A stretch of DNA of 64,000 nucleotides from CADCVT01 sp036389485 (lineage in GTDB: Bacteria; Actinomycetota; Thermoleophilia; Solirubrobacterales; Solirubrobacteraceae): NCBI GenBank assembly GCA_036389485.1, contig DASVPR010000023.1:124001-188000 (forward strand), written 5' to 3'. The notes under the pieces are model-generated. The model saw only the letters and a list, made by a program, of their open reading frames with translations, was not told the origin of the DNA and made no database searches. This document shows positions 39,015 through 48,246 of this stretch, in pieces. Both the position numbers and the translations under genes were made by a program. How positions within the stretch are numbered: position 1 is the stretch's first letter; each line of letters starts with the position of its first letter.

Positions 39015-42000
39015 ATGAAGAAGATTCGCCTGCTCGTGGCCGCGGTCACGGCTGTCTGCATCGCCGCGACGGCGACTCCTGCGAACGCCCTCGAGGTGCC
39101 GCCGGACATCAACGCGCTCCAGTACCAGCCGATCGGCTACTTCAAGCCGGGCGACCCGCTGCCGCCGGCCAACGCCTTCAACGCCGACGACGCGACCGGG
39201 CAGGCGCTCCGCCAGGAGTACGCCGACGGGATCTTCAACCCGTCCGGCACCTTCAACGCCTACGACACCAACGTCTTCGAGGTCCTCGCCATGCCGTGGC
39301 GCGCGGCCGGCGACGAGTTCGCCGACGACCCGCTGGGCAACGGCCAGGACGGCGGCGACCCCGAGCACGGGCGCTGCTCCGGCGACCCGCGCAGCGACCG
39401 CCCCCGCGGCGGCAGCAGCGGCTACCCGGAGATCGCCGGCGAGTGCTTCAACCACCAGCTCGAGTACGTGAGCTACTACGAGCGCACGATGATGAGCATC
39501 CTCGGCAAGTTCGGGGCGTTCACCAAGCGCTACGAGTTCTGGAACCCGTCCGACCCGGGCGACGACCCGTTCGGGCCGCCGCTCCTCAGCAGCAACACCA
39601 TGGGCGGCCGCGCGATCGACCCCGCCGTCATCGTCCCCGGCACGGGCGAGTCGGACGAGTCGATCGTCATCGGCGCGCACTTCGACAAGACGAACGACGG
39701 CCCGGCCGCCGCGTGGGACTCGCAGGAGGGCCACGCCCAGATGATCCGCGTCGCGAAGCTCATGGCCGACTACTGGGACGCCAAGAACGCGCGCCCGACC
39801 GCGACCGTCAAGTTCATCCCGTGGGACGGCGAGGAGTCCGGCACGCTCGGCTCCGAGTACTACACGAACAACGTCATCCCGCCGGGCGACGAGGAGTTCA
39901 AGGTCCGCGGCTACTGGAACACCGACCCGTGCGCCGGCGGCTATCCGGCCTACCGGTTCGGCAACCGCGCCAACCGCACGCAGCTCGGCATCCAGCTGGC
40001 CAACCCGTTCCGCTCGCAGGACACGCTCAACGGCCCCGCCGGCGTGATCCTCGTGCTCCCTGAGGACCTGCCGGCGAAGTACCACCAGCGGATCAACGAC
40101 TTCAACGCGAAGGCGCCGAACCTCGTCGAGCAGGTCTTCGACCACCTCGACGACAAGCTCACGGCGTACCCGGACGAGCCGGAGATCTACATCTCGACCG
40201 CCGAGGGCACTCCTCCGTTCGGCGGGGACATCGACTCGTCCGGCAACCCGGGCTCGCCGAAGCCGGTCACGGTCGGCCAGGCGCGGCCGTTCCTGTTCTC
40301 CTCGGACTGGCGGAACTTCGAGGATCGGGGCATCCCGTTCTTCAACCCCGGTCCCGAGATCACCGGCCCGAGCTCGTTCGGCGACCCGGGCAACCCGGAC
40401 GCGCTGGTGATCCTCCACTCGCCCTTCGACAACCTCGAGGTGATGAACCGCTACGCGGGCGCGCCGAGCGAGCAGGACGGCAAGTTCGCCGAGGGCTGGA
40501 TCAAGGGCATGGAGATGTGCTCGCACCTGCTGGCCTGGGGCATGCTCCAGCCCGAGCAGGGCGGCGCCTCGGAGCGGCAGGTGGGCAAGCTGACCGCGTA
40601 CTACGAGGCGCTGCCGAACGAGGCCGGCGTCGACGAGCCGGTCCACTTCGACGCGGCGGGCTCGCACGTCCAGACCGCGGACGGCACCACGACCGACAAC
40701 CTCGAGTACGCGTGGGACTTCGGCGACGGCACGAACGGCACGGGCAAGGACCCGTACCACCGCTACCAGGCCGAGGGCACGTACCAGTCGAAGCTGACCG
40801 TGACGAACACGGTCAATGGGGACACCGCCTCGATGGAGGTGCCGATCGTCGTCAAGGCGACGCCGGCGCTGCCGCTGCCGATCCCGGCGCTCGAGGCCCC
40901 CGACAGCGACGAGGACGGCACGTTCGACCTCGGCTACTCGATCCGCAACGTCCCCAGCACCCTCTCGGGCTGGCAGATCCTGGAGGCCGCGGACTTCAAG
41001 CGCCTGCTCAGCGACGACACCGAGAAGCCGCTCGCCGACAAGTGGAACGCGAGCGAGCCGACGCACGGCGACATCGAGCCGTGGCAGGAGAGCGACTCGG
41101 ACACGCCCAAGTTCCGCGACGACGTGCGCTCCAGCGGCGCGCGGAGCTACTGGACCGGCGTGTCGCCAAACAACTTCGCGCCCGGCGTCCCGCAGGGCGG
41201 GGAGTCGATCCTGACGGTCAAGGAGCCGTTCCAGGTTCCGAACGAGGCGGGCGTGGCGCTCGCGTACAACTCGCTGTTCATCAACGAGAGCGACGACCGC
41301 GGATACGTCGAGGTGGCCGAGGCCCGCGAGGGCGACCTGACGTGGGACACCGTGGACGCCATGGGCGGGCTCGACGCCGTGTGCGACCCGAGCGACCCCG
41401 GCAACTCGCTGCTGGCGGACATGCAGCAGCGCGGCGCCGACCTGTCGAGCTACGCGGGGAAGAAGATCTTCGTCCGCTTCCGGTACGTGCTCGGCGCCGA
41501 CAACCGGCCGGCGTCGTCGCCGTGCGGGTGGTGGATCGACGACATCGACGTCTCGTCCGGCACGTTCAGGCCGCTCGACAAGAGCACCCAGGTCGCGAGC
41601 GCCGGCCAGGCCTTCGAGGGCACCTACACCGTGCGCGACAAGCCGAAGGGCATCTACGCGTACCGCGTCGCCGGCCTGTACCCGCCGAACCGCGAGTACG
41701 AGGGCCCGGCGTCGAACATCCGCGTCGTCGAGGTGACGCACGGGACGAACCCGGCGCCGCCGCAGGAGCCGCCCAGGACGGAGCCGCCGCCGCCACCGCC
41801 GCCGAACGTCCAGACGTGCCCGTTCACCGCGAAGTTCCGCTTCGCGCGGGCGAAGGTGCGCGGCCGCGGCCTGAGGATCGAGTTCGCGACGCTGAACGGC
41901 GGGCCGGCGAACATCGACATCTTCCAGGCCTCGCGCGGCCGCCGGGTCTTCCGGGCCCAGCGCGTCAGGCGGTTCGCCGGGCGGACGCGGAGCTTCACCT

Positions 42001-42443
42001 GGAAGGGCAAGAGCCGGCGCAAGCTGAGGCGCGGGACGTACTTCGTGCGCTTCACGACCGGCACGCAAACCGAGGGCATCGAGACGCGGCGGGTCACCCT
42101 GTCGCGCGGGAAGCGCCGCTTCAAGGTGGTCAAGCCGCACTACCGGCGCAACACCTGCGGCCTGTTGCAGATGTTCAAGCTCTCCTCGCCGGCGTTCGGC
42201 GGCTCGAACCGCCGGAAGCTCGGGATCGCGTTCCGGATGGCGAGCGAGGCGCGGGTGAGCATCGTGATCCGCCGCGGCAAGAAGGTGGTCAAGCGGTTCA
42301 AGGCGCGCAACTACGCCGGGGCCGTCGTCCACCGCCGCTCGATCAAGCCGAAGGGCCTGAAGCGGGGCGTGTACAAGGTCACCGCGACGGTCTCCGCCGC
42401 GGGCCGGACGACCCGCAGCTCGCTGTACAGCCGCCGCCTCTGA
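39015..42443 (+). CDS. Exported M28-type peptidase with PKD and beta-sandwich domains
   Basis: A signal peptide (MKKIRLLVAAVTAVCIAATATPANA) begins an 1142-residue modular enzyme. The M28 zinc-peptidase core spans about residues 190-500, with IVIGAHFDKTND (metal His and Asp), WDGEESGTLGSEYY (catalytic Glu pair near 273) and LHSPFDNLEVM (late metal His). A PKD domain follows at about 550-620 (YAWDFGDGTNGTG). Next is a concanavalin-like beta-sandwich with WWIDDIDVSSGTF, then a Pro-rich linker and an Arg/Lys-rich C-terminal beta domain of about 200 residues. It probably degrades extracellular proteins or peptides. An intrinsic terminator follows at once. Confidence 0.85.
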   Translation: MKKIRLLVAAVTAVCIAATATPANALEVPPDINALQYQPIGYFKPGDPLPPANAFNADDATGQALRQEYADGIFNPSGTFNAYDTNVFEVLAMPWRAAGDEFADDPLGNGQDGGDPEHGRCSGDPRSDRPRGGSSGYPEIAGECFNHQLEYVSYYERTMMSILGKFGAFTKRYEFWNPSDPGDDPFGPPLLSSNTMGGRAIDPAVIVPGTGESDESIVIGAHFDKTNDGPAAAWDSQEGHAQMIRVAKLMADYWDAKNARPTATVKFIPWDGEESGTLGSEYYTNNVIPPGDEEFKVRGYWNTDPCAGGYPAYRFGNRANRTQLGIQLANPFRSQDTLNGPAGVILVLPEDLPAKYHQRINDFNAKAPNLVEQVFDHLDDKLTAYPDEPEIYISTAEGTPPFGGDIDSSGNPGSPKPVTVGQARPFLFSSDWRNFEDRGIPFFNPGPEITGPSSFGDPGNPDALVILHSPFDNLEVMNRYAGAPSEQDGKFAEGWIKGMEMCSHLLAWGMLQPEQGGASERQVGKLTAYYEALPNEAGVDEPVHFDAAGSHVQTADGTTTDNLEYAWDFGDGTNGTGKDPYHRYQAEGTYQSKLTVTNTVNGDTASMEVPIVVKATPALPLPIPALEAPDSDEDGTFDLGYSIRNVPSTLSGWQILEAADFKRLLSDDTEKPLADKWNASEPTHGDIEPWQESDSDTPKFRDDVRSSGARSYWTGVSPNNFAPGVPQGGESILTVKEPFQVPNEAGVALAYNSLFINESDDRGYVEVAEAREGDLTWDTVDAMGGLDAVCDPSDPGNSLLADMQQRGADLSSYAGKKIFVRFRYVLGADNRPASSPCGWWIDDIDVSSGTFRPLDKSTQVASAGQAFEGTYTVRDKPKGIYAYRVAGLYPPNREYEGPASNIRVVEVTHGTNPAPPQEPPRTEPPPPPPPNVQTCPFTAKFRFARAKVRGRGLRIEFATLNGGPANIDIFQASRGRRVFRAQRVRRFAGRTRSFTWKGKSRRKLRRGTYFVRFTTGTQTEGIETRRVTLSRGKRRFKVVKPHYRRNTCGLLQMFKLSSPAFGGSNRRKLGIAFRMASEARVSIVIRRGKKVVKRFKARNYAGAVVHRRSIKPKGLKRGVYKVTATVSAAGRTTRSSLYSRRL

Positions 42444-42466
42444 GGCGAACGAGAAGGACCGCTGAG

Positions 42467-42496
42467 AGGAGGGCGGCCTGCGGGCCGCCCTCTTTT
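42467..42496 (+). terminator. Intrinsic terminator after the M28 peptidase gene
   Basis: GAGGGCGGCC (42469-42478) and GGCCGCCCTC (42483-42492) pair perfectly around TGCG. TTTT follows at 42493-42496. This is the clearest Rho-independent terminator in the window. Confidence 0.88.
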
Positions 42497-42516
42497 CGTT
42501 GGAGGGGGCGCGAGCC

Positions 42517-43635
42517 TCAGCGCTTCAGCGTGATGCGCGGCAGCCGCGTCGCCGACGAGTTGCCGGCGGCGTCGGTCGCCACAACGGTGATCGTCGCGCT
42601 CGCCTTGCGCCTGCGGCGGGCGACGTAGCGGCGCAGCTTGCGGGCGTCGCCGGCCGAGAGCGCGAGCGTGAGGCGCACGCCGCCGCCGCCGACCTTCACC
42701 GGGACGCGGGCGGCGCGCAGGAGGAGGCGGTCCTCGCCGATCGTCACGTAGCCGGCGGCGATGACCTCCGAGGCCTCGCTCGCGGTGGCGAGGACGACGA
42801 TGCGGCTGGAGCGGCCGACGCGCTGCAGGGTGGACCCGCCGGCGCGCACGCGGGGCGGCGTCGTGTCGGGCGCCGCGGGGCCGCCGCCTCCGCCACCGCC
42901 GCCGCCTCCGCCACCGCCGGGCGGCGGGTCCGGCGGCGGCGCGACGGTGCCCAGCCGCTCGACGGACTCGCACGCGGCGTCGACGTCGTCACCGTCGTCG
43001 GCTTGGACCTTGTCGGTGCCGTCGGCGCAGATCGCGCGGTCGACGACGCCGTCGCGCACGCGGATGTCGTCGTTGCCCGCGCCGCCGTCGGCGGTGTCGG
43101 CGCCGAGTGCGCCCTGCACGACGTCGTCGCCCGCCTCCCCGTAGAGCTGGTCGTCGCCGACCTCGCCGAACACCTGGTCGTTGCCGCCGGCGGCGTGGAT
43201 CGTGTCGTTCGCGCTGCCGCCGTTGAGGGTGTCGACGCCGTCGCCGGTGGTGATCGTGTCGGCGCCGCCGCCGCCGATCGCCACGATGTTGAGCGGCAGC
43301 TGCGCGGTGATCTTGTCCTGCGCCTCGCCGGTGTCGATGCGCAGCGCCGTGATGCCCGACCGCGGGCACTCCACCTCGACGATCCAGCCGTTCTGGTCGG
43401 TCTCGCCGGGCGTGCACTCCGACGCCGGCGTGATCCCGCCGTTCGCGCCGCGGTCGACGAACCGCAGGTTGGCGCCGCTCACCGTCACGACGAGGTCGTT
43501 GAGCGAGACGTCGTCGTTCGCCGTGTAGTGGATCGTGCCGCTCTCGACCTTCATCACCGAGTGCGCGTGGGCGGCCGGCGGCGCGAGCCAGAGCGCGGCG
43601 GGCACGGCGGCGAGGAGGATCCGGTCGAAGCGCAT
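42517..43635 (-). CDS. Secreted RTX-repeat protein with poly-Gly linker
   Basis: It has 372 residues with a signal peptide (MRFDRILLAAVPAALWLAPPAAHA). The N-terminal domain has conserved cysteines (SECTPGETDQNGWIVEVECP). RTX repeats follow (GGGGADTITTGDGVDTLNGGSAND). An acidic/Cys segment (AVCADG-like AICADGTDKV) leads to a linker with 13 consecutive Gly, then a C-terminal beta domain ending ATDAAGNSSATRLPRITLKR. It is a clear paralogue of the 47115 gene. ATG 43635 overlaps the TSP3-repeat gene stop (TGATG). Confidence 0.8.
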   Translation of the reverse strand: MRFDRILLAAVPAALWLAPPAAHAHSVMKVESGTIHYTANDDVSLNDLVVTVSGANLRFVDRGANGGITPASECTPGETDQNGWIVEVECPRSGITALRIDTGEAQDKITAQLPLNIVAIGGGGADTITTGDGVDTLNGGSANDTIHAAGGNDQVFGEVGDDQLYGEAGDDVVQGALGADTADGGAGNDDIRVRDGVVDRAICADGTDKVQADDGDDVDAACESVERLGTVAPPPDPPPGGGGGGGGGGGGGPAAPDTTPPRVRAGGSTLQRVGRSSRIVVLATASEASEVIAAGYVTIGEDRLLLRAARVPVKVGGGGVRLTLALSAGDARKLRRYVARRRRKASATITVVATDAAGNSSATRLPRITLKR

Positions 43636-44501
43636 CAGCCGGCGATCGTGATCCGCTTGGTCATCGTGCGGCGGTTGCCGGCGGCGTCGGCGACCTCGAT
43701 CGTGAGGACGGCCCGGACGCGGCCGCGCACGCGCCGCAGCGCCGCGTGCGGCAACTCGACGAACACGAACGTGTCGCCGGCGTCCTCGAGCTCGGCGCCG
43801 CCGCTGCCGAACGTGGTCGTGCCGCGCAGCCGCAGCCGCCGGGCGTCGCGCTTCGAGACGGTCAGCGTCGAGGCGACCGTGCAGCGCTCCGAGCAGGAGA
43901 CGGGCACGGCGAGGCCCGCGCCCAGCTCCTCGGCGCGGTGGCGCCTGGCGAGCGAGACCGCGATCTCGGGCGCGGTGGTGTCGGGCGGGCCGGGGACGGT
44001 CGGGGGCGGGTCGGTGCCGCCGGGCGGCTGCCGCGGCGTCTGCGGCGTCGACTGGTCGCACGCGTCGCCCAGGCCGTCGCGGTCGGCGTCGGCCTGGCCC
44101 GGGTTGTGCACGAAGCGGCAGTTGTCGCGGCCGTCCTGCAGCCCGTCGCCGTCGTCGTCGGTGTCGCACGAGTCCCCCTGCGCGTCCCCGTCGAGGTCGG
44201 CCTGCTGCGCGTTGAAGTTGACCGGGCAGTTGTCCGCGGCGTCGTCGATCCCGTCGCCGTCGTCGTCGGTGTCGCACGCGTCGCCGAGGCCGTCCTTGTC
44301 GACGTCCTCCTGCTGAGGGTTGTACGCGCCGTTCTCCCCGGCGCAGTTGTCGTCGTCGAACGGCGGGTCCTGGACGCCGTCGTGGTCCTGGTCGATGGCG
44401 CTGTCGGCGGGGTGGGCGGCGGCGGCGCCGGGCAGCACGGCGGGCGCCGCGCCCGCGAGCAGGGCGGCGAGCAGCAGCGGCAGCGCGCGGCGGGCGCTCA
44501 C
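43635..44501 (-). CDS. Secreted thrombospondin type-3 repeat protein
   Basis: It has 288 residues with a signal peptide (VSARRALPLLLAALLAGAAPA). Three to four calcium-binding TSP3 repeats follow, each with DxDxDGxxDxxDNCP and GDACD (for example DTDDDGDGIDDAADNCPVNF). A Pro-rich linker precedes a C-terminal beta domain with a Cys pair (SCSERCTVASTLTVSK) and the ending RRTMTKRITIAG. It is a paralogue of the gene at 50564. The GTG start overlaps the BNR lipoprotein stop (GTGA). Confidence 0.82.
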   Translation of the reverse strand: MSARRALPLLLAALLAGAAPAVLPGAAAAHPADSAIDQDHDGVQDPPFDDDNCAGENGAYNPQQEDVDKDGLGDACDTDDDGDGIDDAADNCPVNFNAQQADLDGDAQGDSCDTDDDGDGLQDGRDNCRFVHNPGQADADRDGLGDACDQSTPQTPRQPPGGTDPPPTVPGPPDTTAPEIAVSLARRHRAEELGAGLAVPVSCSERCTVASTLTVSKRDARRLRLRGTTTFGSGGAELEDAGDTFVFVELPHAALRRVRGRVRAVLTIEVADAAGNRRTMTKRITIAG

Positions 44502-45394
44502 GGCCGGAAGCGCTCCTCGAAGGTCCGGCCGCCGTCCTTGGTCTCGAGGATCGTGCCGTCGCTCAGCGCGACGAACGCCGCCTCCGGCCCGGTCGCGACG
44601 ACCTTCCACGGCTCGCCGTCGATGCGCCCGCGCCGCTCCCACGTCTGGCCGCCGTCGTCGGAGACCTGGAACAGGCCGTCCTTGTCCGCGCGCATCAGCG
44701 AGTCCGGCGCCGGCCAGTCGAGCCGCGCCGCGGGCGCCTGGTCGGACGGCCGCCACTTCTCGCCCCCGTCCTCGGAGCGGTACATCTGCTCCTCGGTCGA
44801 CGCGATCAGGTGGTCGGGGTCCTCCGGGTCGACGACGAAGTCGAGGACGAGCTGGCGCGGGGTGAAGCGCTCGGTCCACGTCTTGCCGTCGTCGCCCGAG
44901 ATGAGGATGGCGCCGAGCACGGCGTCGAACGCGTACAGGCGGTCGTGGATGCGGCGGATCTGGTGCAGGTCGGCCTCGCCGAGCCGCGAGATCACGCGCC
45001 AGGTCTTCCCCGCGTCGTCGGTGCGCATGTAGCCGAGGTACGGCGGCAGCGGCTTCGCGTTGTCGGGATGGCCGGAGCCGACGTACTCGCCGGGGCCGAC
45101 CGCGTCGATCTCGAGGAACGTCCCGACCGGCGACGAGCCGCCCTTCGCGGTGACCTTGCCGCGGATCCGCTCGACCTTGCTGCCGTCCTTCGGGATCCGG
45201 TAGAAGCCGCGGTTCGTCGTGAGCAGGAACGAGTCGTCGGCCGGGTCGATCTCCAGCGCGTTGACCCACGGCGGCTTCTTGGTGAAGTCCACGAGCTTCG
45301 ACGACCGCCCGCCGCCGCCGGCGTCGTCCGCGCCGCAGCCCGTCAGGGCGACGCCGAGCGCCGCGACCACGCCGATGACCGCGCGCGCCCTCAT
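44498..45394 (-). CDS. Lipoprotein with BNR/sialidase-like propeller repeats
   Basis: A lipobox (VALTGC, cysteine at about residue 20) makes this a lipoprotein. Repeated Asp-box motifs such as SxDxGxTW (DDAGKTWR, GDDGKTWTE, SEDGGEKW, SDDGGQTWER, KDGGRTFEE) define a sialidase/photosystem II stability factor-like propeller. No sialidase catalytic Arg triad is obvious, so binding rather than hydrolysis is likely. The 298-residue protein starts at ATG 45394, overlapping the upstream membrane protein gene as ATGA. Confidence 0.82.
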   Translation of the reverse strand: MRARAVIGVVAALGVALTGCGADDAGGGGRSSKLVDFTKKPPWVNALEIDPADDSFLLTTNRGFYRIPKDGSKVERIRGKVTAKGGSSPVGTFLEIDAVGPGEYVGSGHPDNAKPLPPYLGYMRTDDAGKTWRVISRLGEADLHQIRRIHDRLYAFDAVLGAILISGDDGKTWTERFTPRQLVLDFVVDPEDPDHLIASTEEQMYRSEDGGEKWRPSDQAPAARLDWPAPDSLMRADKDGLFQVSDDGGQTWERRGRIDGEPWKVVATGPEAAFVALSDGTILETKDGGRTFEERFRP

Positions 45395-46743
45395 CCGTTC
45401 GCCGACTTCAGCAGCCACAGGGCGAGCGTGGTGAACCCGATCATGATCAGCAGCATCCACACCTGCGAGCGGACGGCGGCGCGCCCGTCGCGGTAGACCG
45501 TCAGCGCGCGGTCGTGGGCGAGCGTGAGCGCCGCGACGTGGCCGGTGACGACGGCGCCGACCTGCAGGTACCACGTCGCGTTCTGGCTGAGGACCGAGAA
45601 GTCGATGGCGTTGTCCGCGGTGCCGAAGAGGTCCCACCCCTCGCCCAGCGGGTCGGAGGCGAGGTAGGCCATTGCCTGGCCCTGGAAGACGAAGAAGGTG
45701 AGGTAGTGCGCGACCACGTACACCACCGCGATCGGGACGAGCGAGTGGATGAAGCCGCCGCGCAGCCGGCCGGCGCCCGGGCTGCCCTTCACGGTGCGCG
45801 CGCCCGCGATCCCGAGCGAGTAGAACGCGGCCACCCCGAGGATCGCCGCGACCAGGCCGACGGTCGCGCTCAGCGTCGCGGCGGTGTCCAGCGACGCCCC
45901 CAGGTCCTCGAACGTCGCCGCGATGTCCGGCTCCATGTCGCGCCACGTCGAGCCCTGGCTCAGGCCGTCGAACGTCGTCGAGCCGATCATCACCGCCAGG
46001 AGCGCGACCAGTCCCGCGCCGGGCGCCACGTGGGTCAGGCCGGAGAGCGGCAGGCGCAGCCCGACGCGGCCCTCACGGGCCTCGAACGGCGAGATCCGCG
46101 ACAGCAGGCCGAAGTAGACGCCGAACGCCTCGCCGCGCTCGGCCCATGCCTCCGCGCCGTAGACCCCCATCGCCGCGAGTGTCACCACCGTGTAGATCAC
46201 CGCGGCGGTCGCGAGGTTGCGCGGGTCCTCGCCGTTGCCGGAGGCAAGCTCCATCCACGCGAACGCGGCCAACCCGACGACCGCGGGCCAGTAGCCGAGC
46301 CGCTCGGGATACGGCCGGCGCGCCGACGGCAGCAGGCGCCCGAGCGCGAGCCACGGGTTGAAGGCGCGGAAGACGTTGCCGAGCACGACGCTCGCGAGCG
46401 CGAGCCCGACCCAGAAGACGACGTAGACGAACGTCGGCGCGAAGTTGTCCTGCGGCCCGGGCTTGCCGGCGTAGCCGCTCGCGATCGTGAGCGCCAGCAG
46501 CAGCACGCCGACCGTGCCGCACGCGATCCGCAGCGGCCGCGAGCACAGCGCCCGGTCCAGCGGCCGCGGCAGCGCGCGCCAGCGCGGGCGCTCGAGCTTC
46601 GGCTGCGGCCAGAGCACGGCGAGGCCGAGGAACGACACCGCGAGCACGATCGCCGACGCCCGGATGAACCACTCCTCCGGGATCGGCAGATCGGCCCGCT
46701 GGACCAGCCCGTGTGCGAGGAAGTGGGGAAGCTCGAGCGTCAC
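45391..46743 (-). CDS. Large multi-span membrane protein (fenitrothion-hydrolase-annotated family)
   Basis: This 450-residue protein has roughly ten hydrophobic helices. His-rich segments near the C-terminus (VAHYLTFFVFQGQ, VTGHVAALTLAHDRAL) could ligate metal or heme. Similar actinobacterial proteins are often labelled fenitrothion hydrolase in databases; I do not treat that as evidence of activity. GTG 46743 overlaps the small secreted gene's TGA as GTGA. It sits in an operon with a BNR lipoprotein, a TSP3 and an RTX protein. Confidence 0.65.
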   Translation of the reverse strand: MTLELPHFLAHGLVQRADLPIPEEWFIRASAIVLAVSFLGLAVLWPQPKLERPRWRALPRPLDRALCSRPLRIACGTVGVLLLALTIASGYAGKPGPQDNFAPTFVYVVFWVGLALASVVLGNVFRAFNPWLALGRLLPSARRPYPERLGYWPAVVGLAAFAWMELASGNGEDPRNLATAAVIYTVVTLAAMGVYGAEAWAERGEAFGVYFGLLSRISPFEAREGRVGLRLPLSGLTHVAPGAGLVALLAVMIGSTTFDGLSQGSTWRDMEPDIAATFEDLGASLDTAATLSATVGLVAAILGVAAFYSLGIAGARTVKGSPGAGRLRGGFIHSLVPIAVVYVVAHYLTFFVFQGQAMAYLASDPLGEGWDLFGTADNAIDFSVLSQNATWYLQVGAVVTGHVAALTLAHDRALTVYRDGRAAVRSQVWMLLIMIGFTTLALWLLKSANG

Positions 46744-47027
46744 CTAAGGATCGCGAAGAAGACCTTCGGGGTGTCCTCGCAGTAGACCTTGATCGCGCTG
46801 CCGCGCGAGGGCTTCTTGCACTTGTAGCCGCGCGGCGCGCCGCGGCCGCGCAGCTTGCGCTCGGCGTACCTGCGCCCGGCGGCGCAGCTGATCTGGTCGG
46901 CCTTGACGTTGTAGCGCTTGCCCTTGACCTTGATCGTGCCGCAGTTCTTCGGCGGCACGACCGCGGGGGCGGCGGCGGGAAGGGCGAGGGCCGCGGCGGC
47001 GGCGAGGGGCAGCAGGAGTCGGTGCAT
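46740..47027 (-). CDS. Small secreted cysteine-containing protein (95 residues)
   Basis: A signal peptide (MHRLLLPLAAAAALALPAAAPA) is followed by about 72 basic residues with four cysteines (NCGTIKVKGKRYNVKADQISCAAG, YKCKKP, VYCEDT). Two disulphides are likely. The short strand pattern resembles small extracellular binding domains of actinobacteria. A GGAGAA ribosome site precedes ATG 47027. It is the first gene of the five-gene operon running down to 42517, all joined by overlapping stops and starts. Confidence 0.7.
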   Translation of the reverse strand: MHRLLLPLAAAAALALPAAAPAVVPPKNCGTIKVKGKRYNVKADQISCAAGRRYAERKLRGRGAPRGYKCKKPSRGSAIKVYCEDTPKVFFAILR

Positions 47028-47114
47028 CGTGGGTTCTCCGGTCGGTGGGACGGCGCTTGCTTCAACGCGCGCGGGGCCCGAATCTTGCTCCGACGCCTGC
47101 GCGCCGTGCGTCGC

Positions 47115-48116
47115 TCAGCGGGTGAGCCGGATGCGCGGGAGGCGCGTGGCCGAGCTGTTGCCCGCCAGGTCGGTCGCCACGACCGTCACGATCGCGTGGA
47201 CCCGCCGCCGCCGCGCCAGCCCGCGCCGCAGCACGCGCCACTCCGCAGCCGGCACGGCGAGCCGCAGCCGAGCGCCGCCGCCCGCGACGCCCACCCGCGC
47301 GTGCGCCGGTCGCAGGGCCAGACGCCGGCCGCCGACGCGCACGGTCGCGGCCGCGGCCAGCTCGCCCGGCTCGGACGCGCTCGCGAAGACGACGAGCGCG
47401 CGCGAGCGGCCGATCCGCTGCCGCGTCAGCGCGCCGCCGTCTACGCGGGGAGGCGCGGCGTCGCGCGGGGCCTCCTCCGCCGGCGCGCCGCCCGGCGGCG
47501 GGGGCGGGGGCGGCGGCGCCGAGCCCGGCGGCGGCGCCTGCCGGTCGACGGTCTCGCAGGAGACGTCGGCGGCGTCGCCGGCGTCGAGCACCGCGCTGTC
47601 GGCGCCCGCCCCGCAGGCGACCCGGTCGGCGACGCCGTCCCGCGCGCGGATCTCGTCATCGCCGTCGCCGCCGTCGAGCGCGTCCTCTCCCGAGCCGCCA
47701 TCGACGACGTCGCCCGCGCCGCCGCCGGTCACCCGGTCGCTGCCGGAGCCGGCGAGCACCACGGCCGGCACCGGCGTAGCCCCGCCCGACTCGCGCACCT
47801 CCACGACGTCCTCGCGGTCGGCGACGTCGATGCGCAGGCGCGTCCCCGCCGCGCGGGGGCACCAGACCTCGACGATGAAGCCCTCGGCGTCGACCTCGCC
47901 GGGGTCGCACGGCCCCGGCGCGATCCCCCCGTCCACGGTCGGGTCGTAGAGGCGCACCCGGTCGGCGTACGCGGTCGCCGTCAGTGTGTTCTGCGAGGTG
48001 GTGTCCCGCGACGAGTACGCGACGGTGTCGCCGTCGACCGTCACGATCGCGTGCCCGGCGGCGGCGCTGGGCCACGCGGCGAGCAGCGCCGGCACGAGGG
48101 CGATCGCGGATCGCAT
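47115..48116 (-). CDS. Secreted RTX-repeat protein, paralogue of the 42517 gene
   Basis: It has 333 residues with a signal peptide (MRSAIALVPALLAAWPSAAAG). The N-terminal domain has cysteines at PGPCDPGEVDAEGFIVEVWCP. The RTX region is GGGAGDVVDGGSGEDALDGG. A Pro/Gly linker and the C-terminal domain IGRSRALVVFASASEPGE to SSATRLPRIRLTR match the 42517 protein closely. The ATG at 48116 is supported by TAACCT 9 nt upstream; GTG 48122 would be only 3 nt from that box. Confidence 0.8.
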   Translation of the reverse strand: MRSAIALVPALLAAWPSAAAGHAIVTVDGDTVAYSSRDTTSQNTLTATAYADRVRLYDPTVDGGIAPGPCDPGEVDAEGFIVEVWCPRAAGTRLRIDVADREDVVEVRESGGATPVPAVVLAGSGSDRVTGGGAGDVVDGGSGEDALDGGDGDDEIRARDGVADRVACGAGADSAVLDAGDAADVSCETVDRQAPPPGSAPPPPPPPPGGAPAEEAPRDAAPPRVDGGALTRQRIGRSRALVVFASASEPGELAAAATVRVGGRRLALRPAHARVGVAGGGARLRLAVPAAEWRVLRRGLARRRRVHAIVTVVATDLAGNSSATRLPRIRLTR

Positions 48117-48125
48117 GGCCACCGA

Positions 48126-48131
48126 AGGTTA
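48126..48131 (-). promoter_or_regulatory. -10 box (TAACCT) of the 47115 gene
   Basis: TAACCT stands 9 nt before ATG 48116 on the minus strand. Confidence 0.5.
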
Positions 48132-48136
48132 AGGGG

Positions 48137-48165
48137 TTGGCAGAACGCCGCGTGAGTAGTAGACC
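48137..48165 (+). promoter_or_regulatory. Possible promoter of the LVIVD-repeat gene
   Basis: TTGGCA (48137-48142) and TAGACC (48160-48165) are 17 bp apart, about 80 bp before the start. The match is weak and leaves a 75-nt leader with a GGGAGG site. Confidence 0.3.
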
Positions 48166-48246
48166 TCCGCTCCACACAGGGGACCTCGACGCGCCCGGGC
48201 AGGGAGCTCGGGACGCGCGAGCGTGCGTCAACCGATGGGAGGACTC

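Noticed and set aside
37932..42332. Open frame of 1466 codons on the minus strand
   Set aside because: It is antisense to the M28 peptidase and out of frame with the biotin carboxylase gene; no domain or compositional sense.
43900..44400. EF-hand protein in the 43635 gene
   Set aside because: DxDxDG loops here recur with DNCP and GDACD at about 36-residue spacing, the TSP3 pattern; flanking EF-hand helices are absent.
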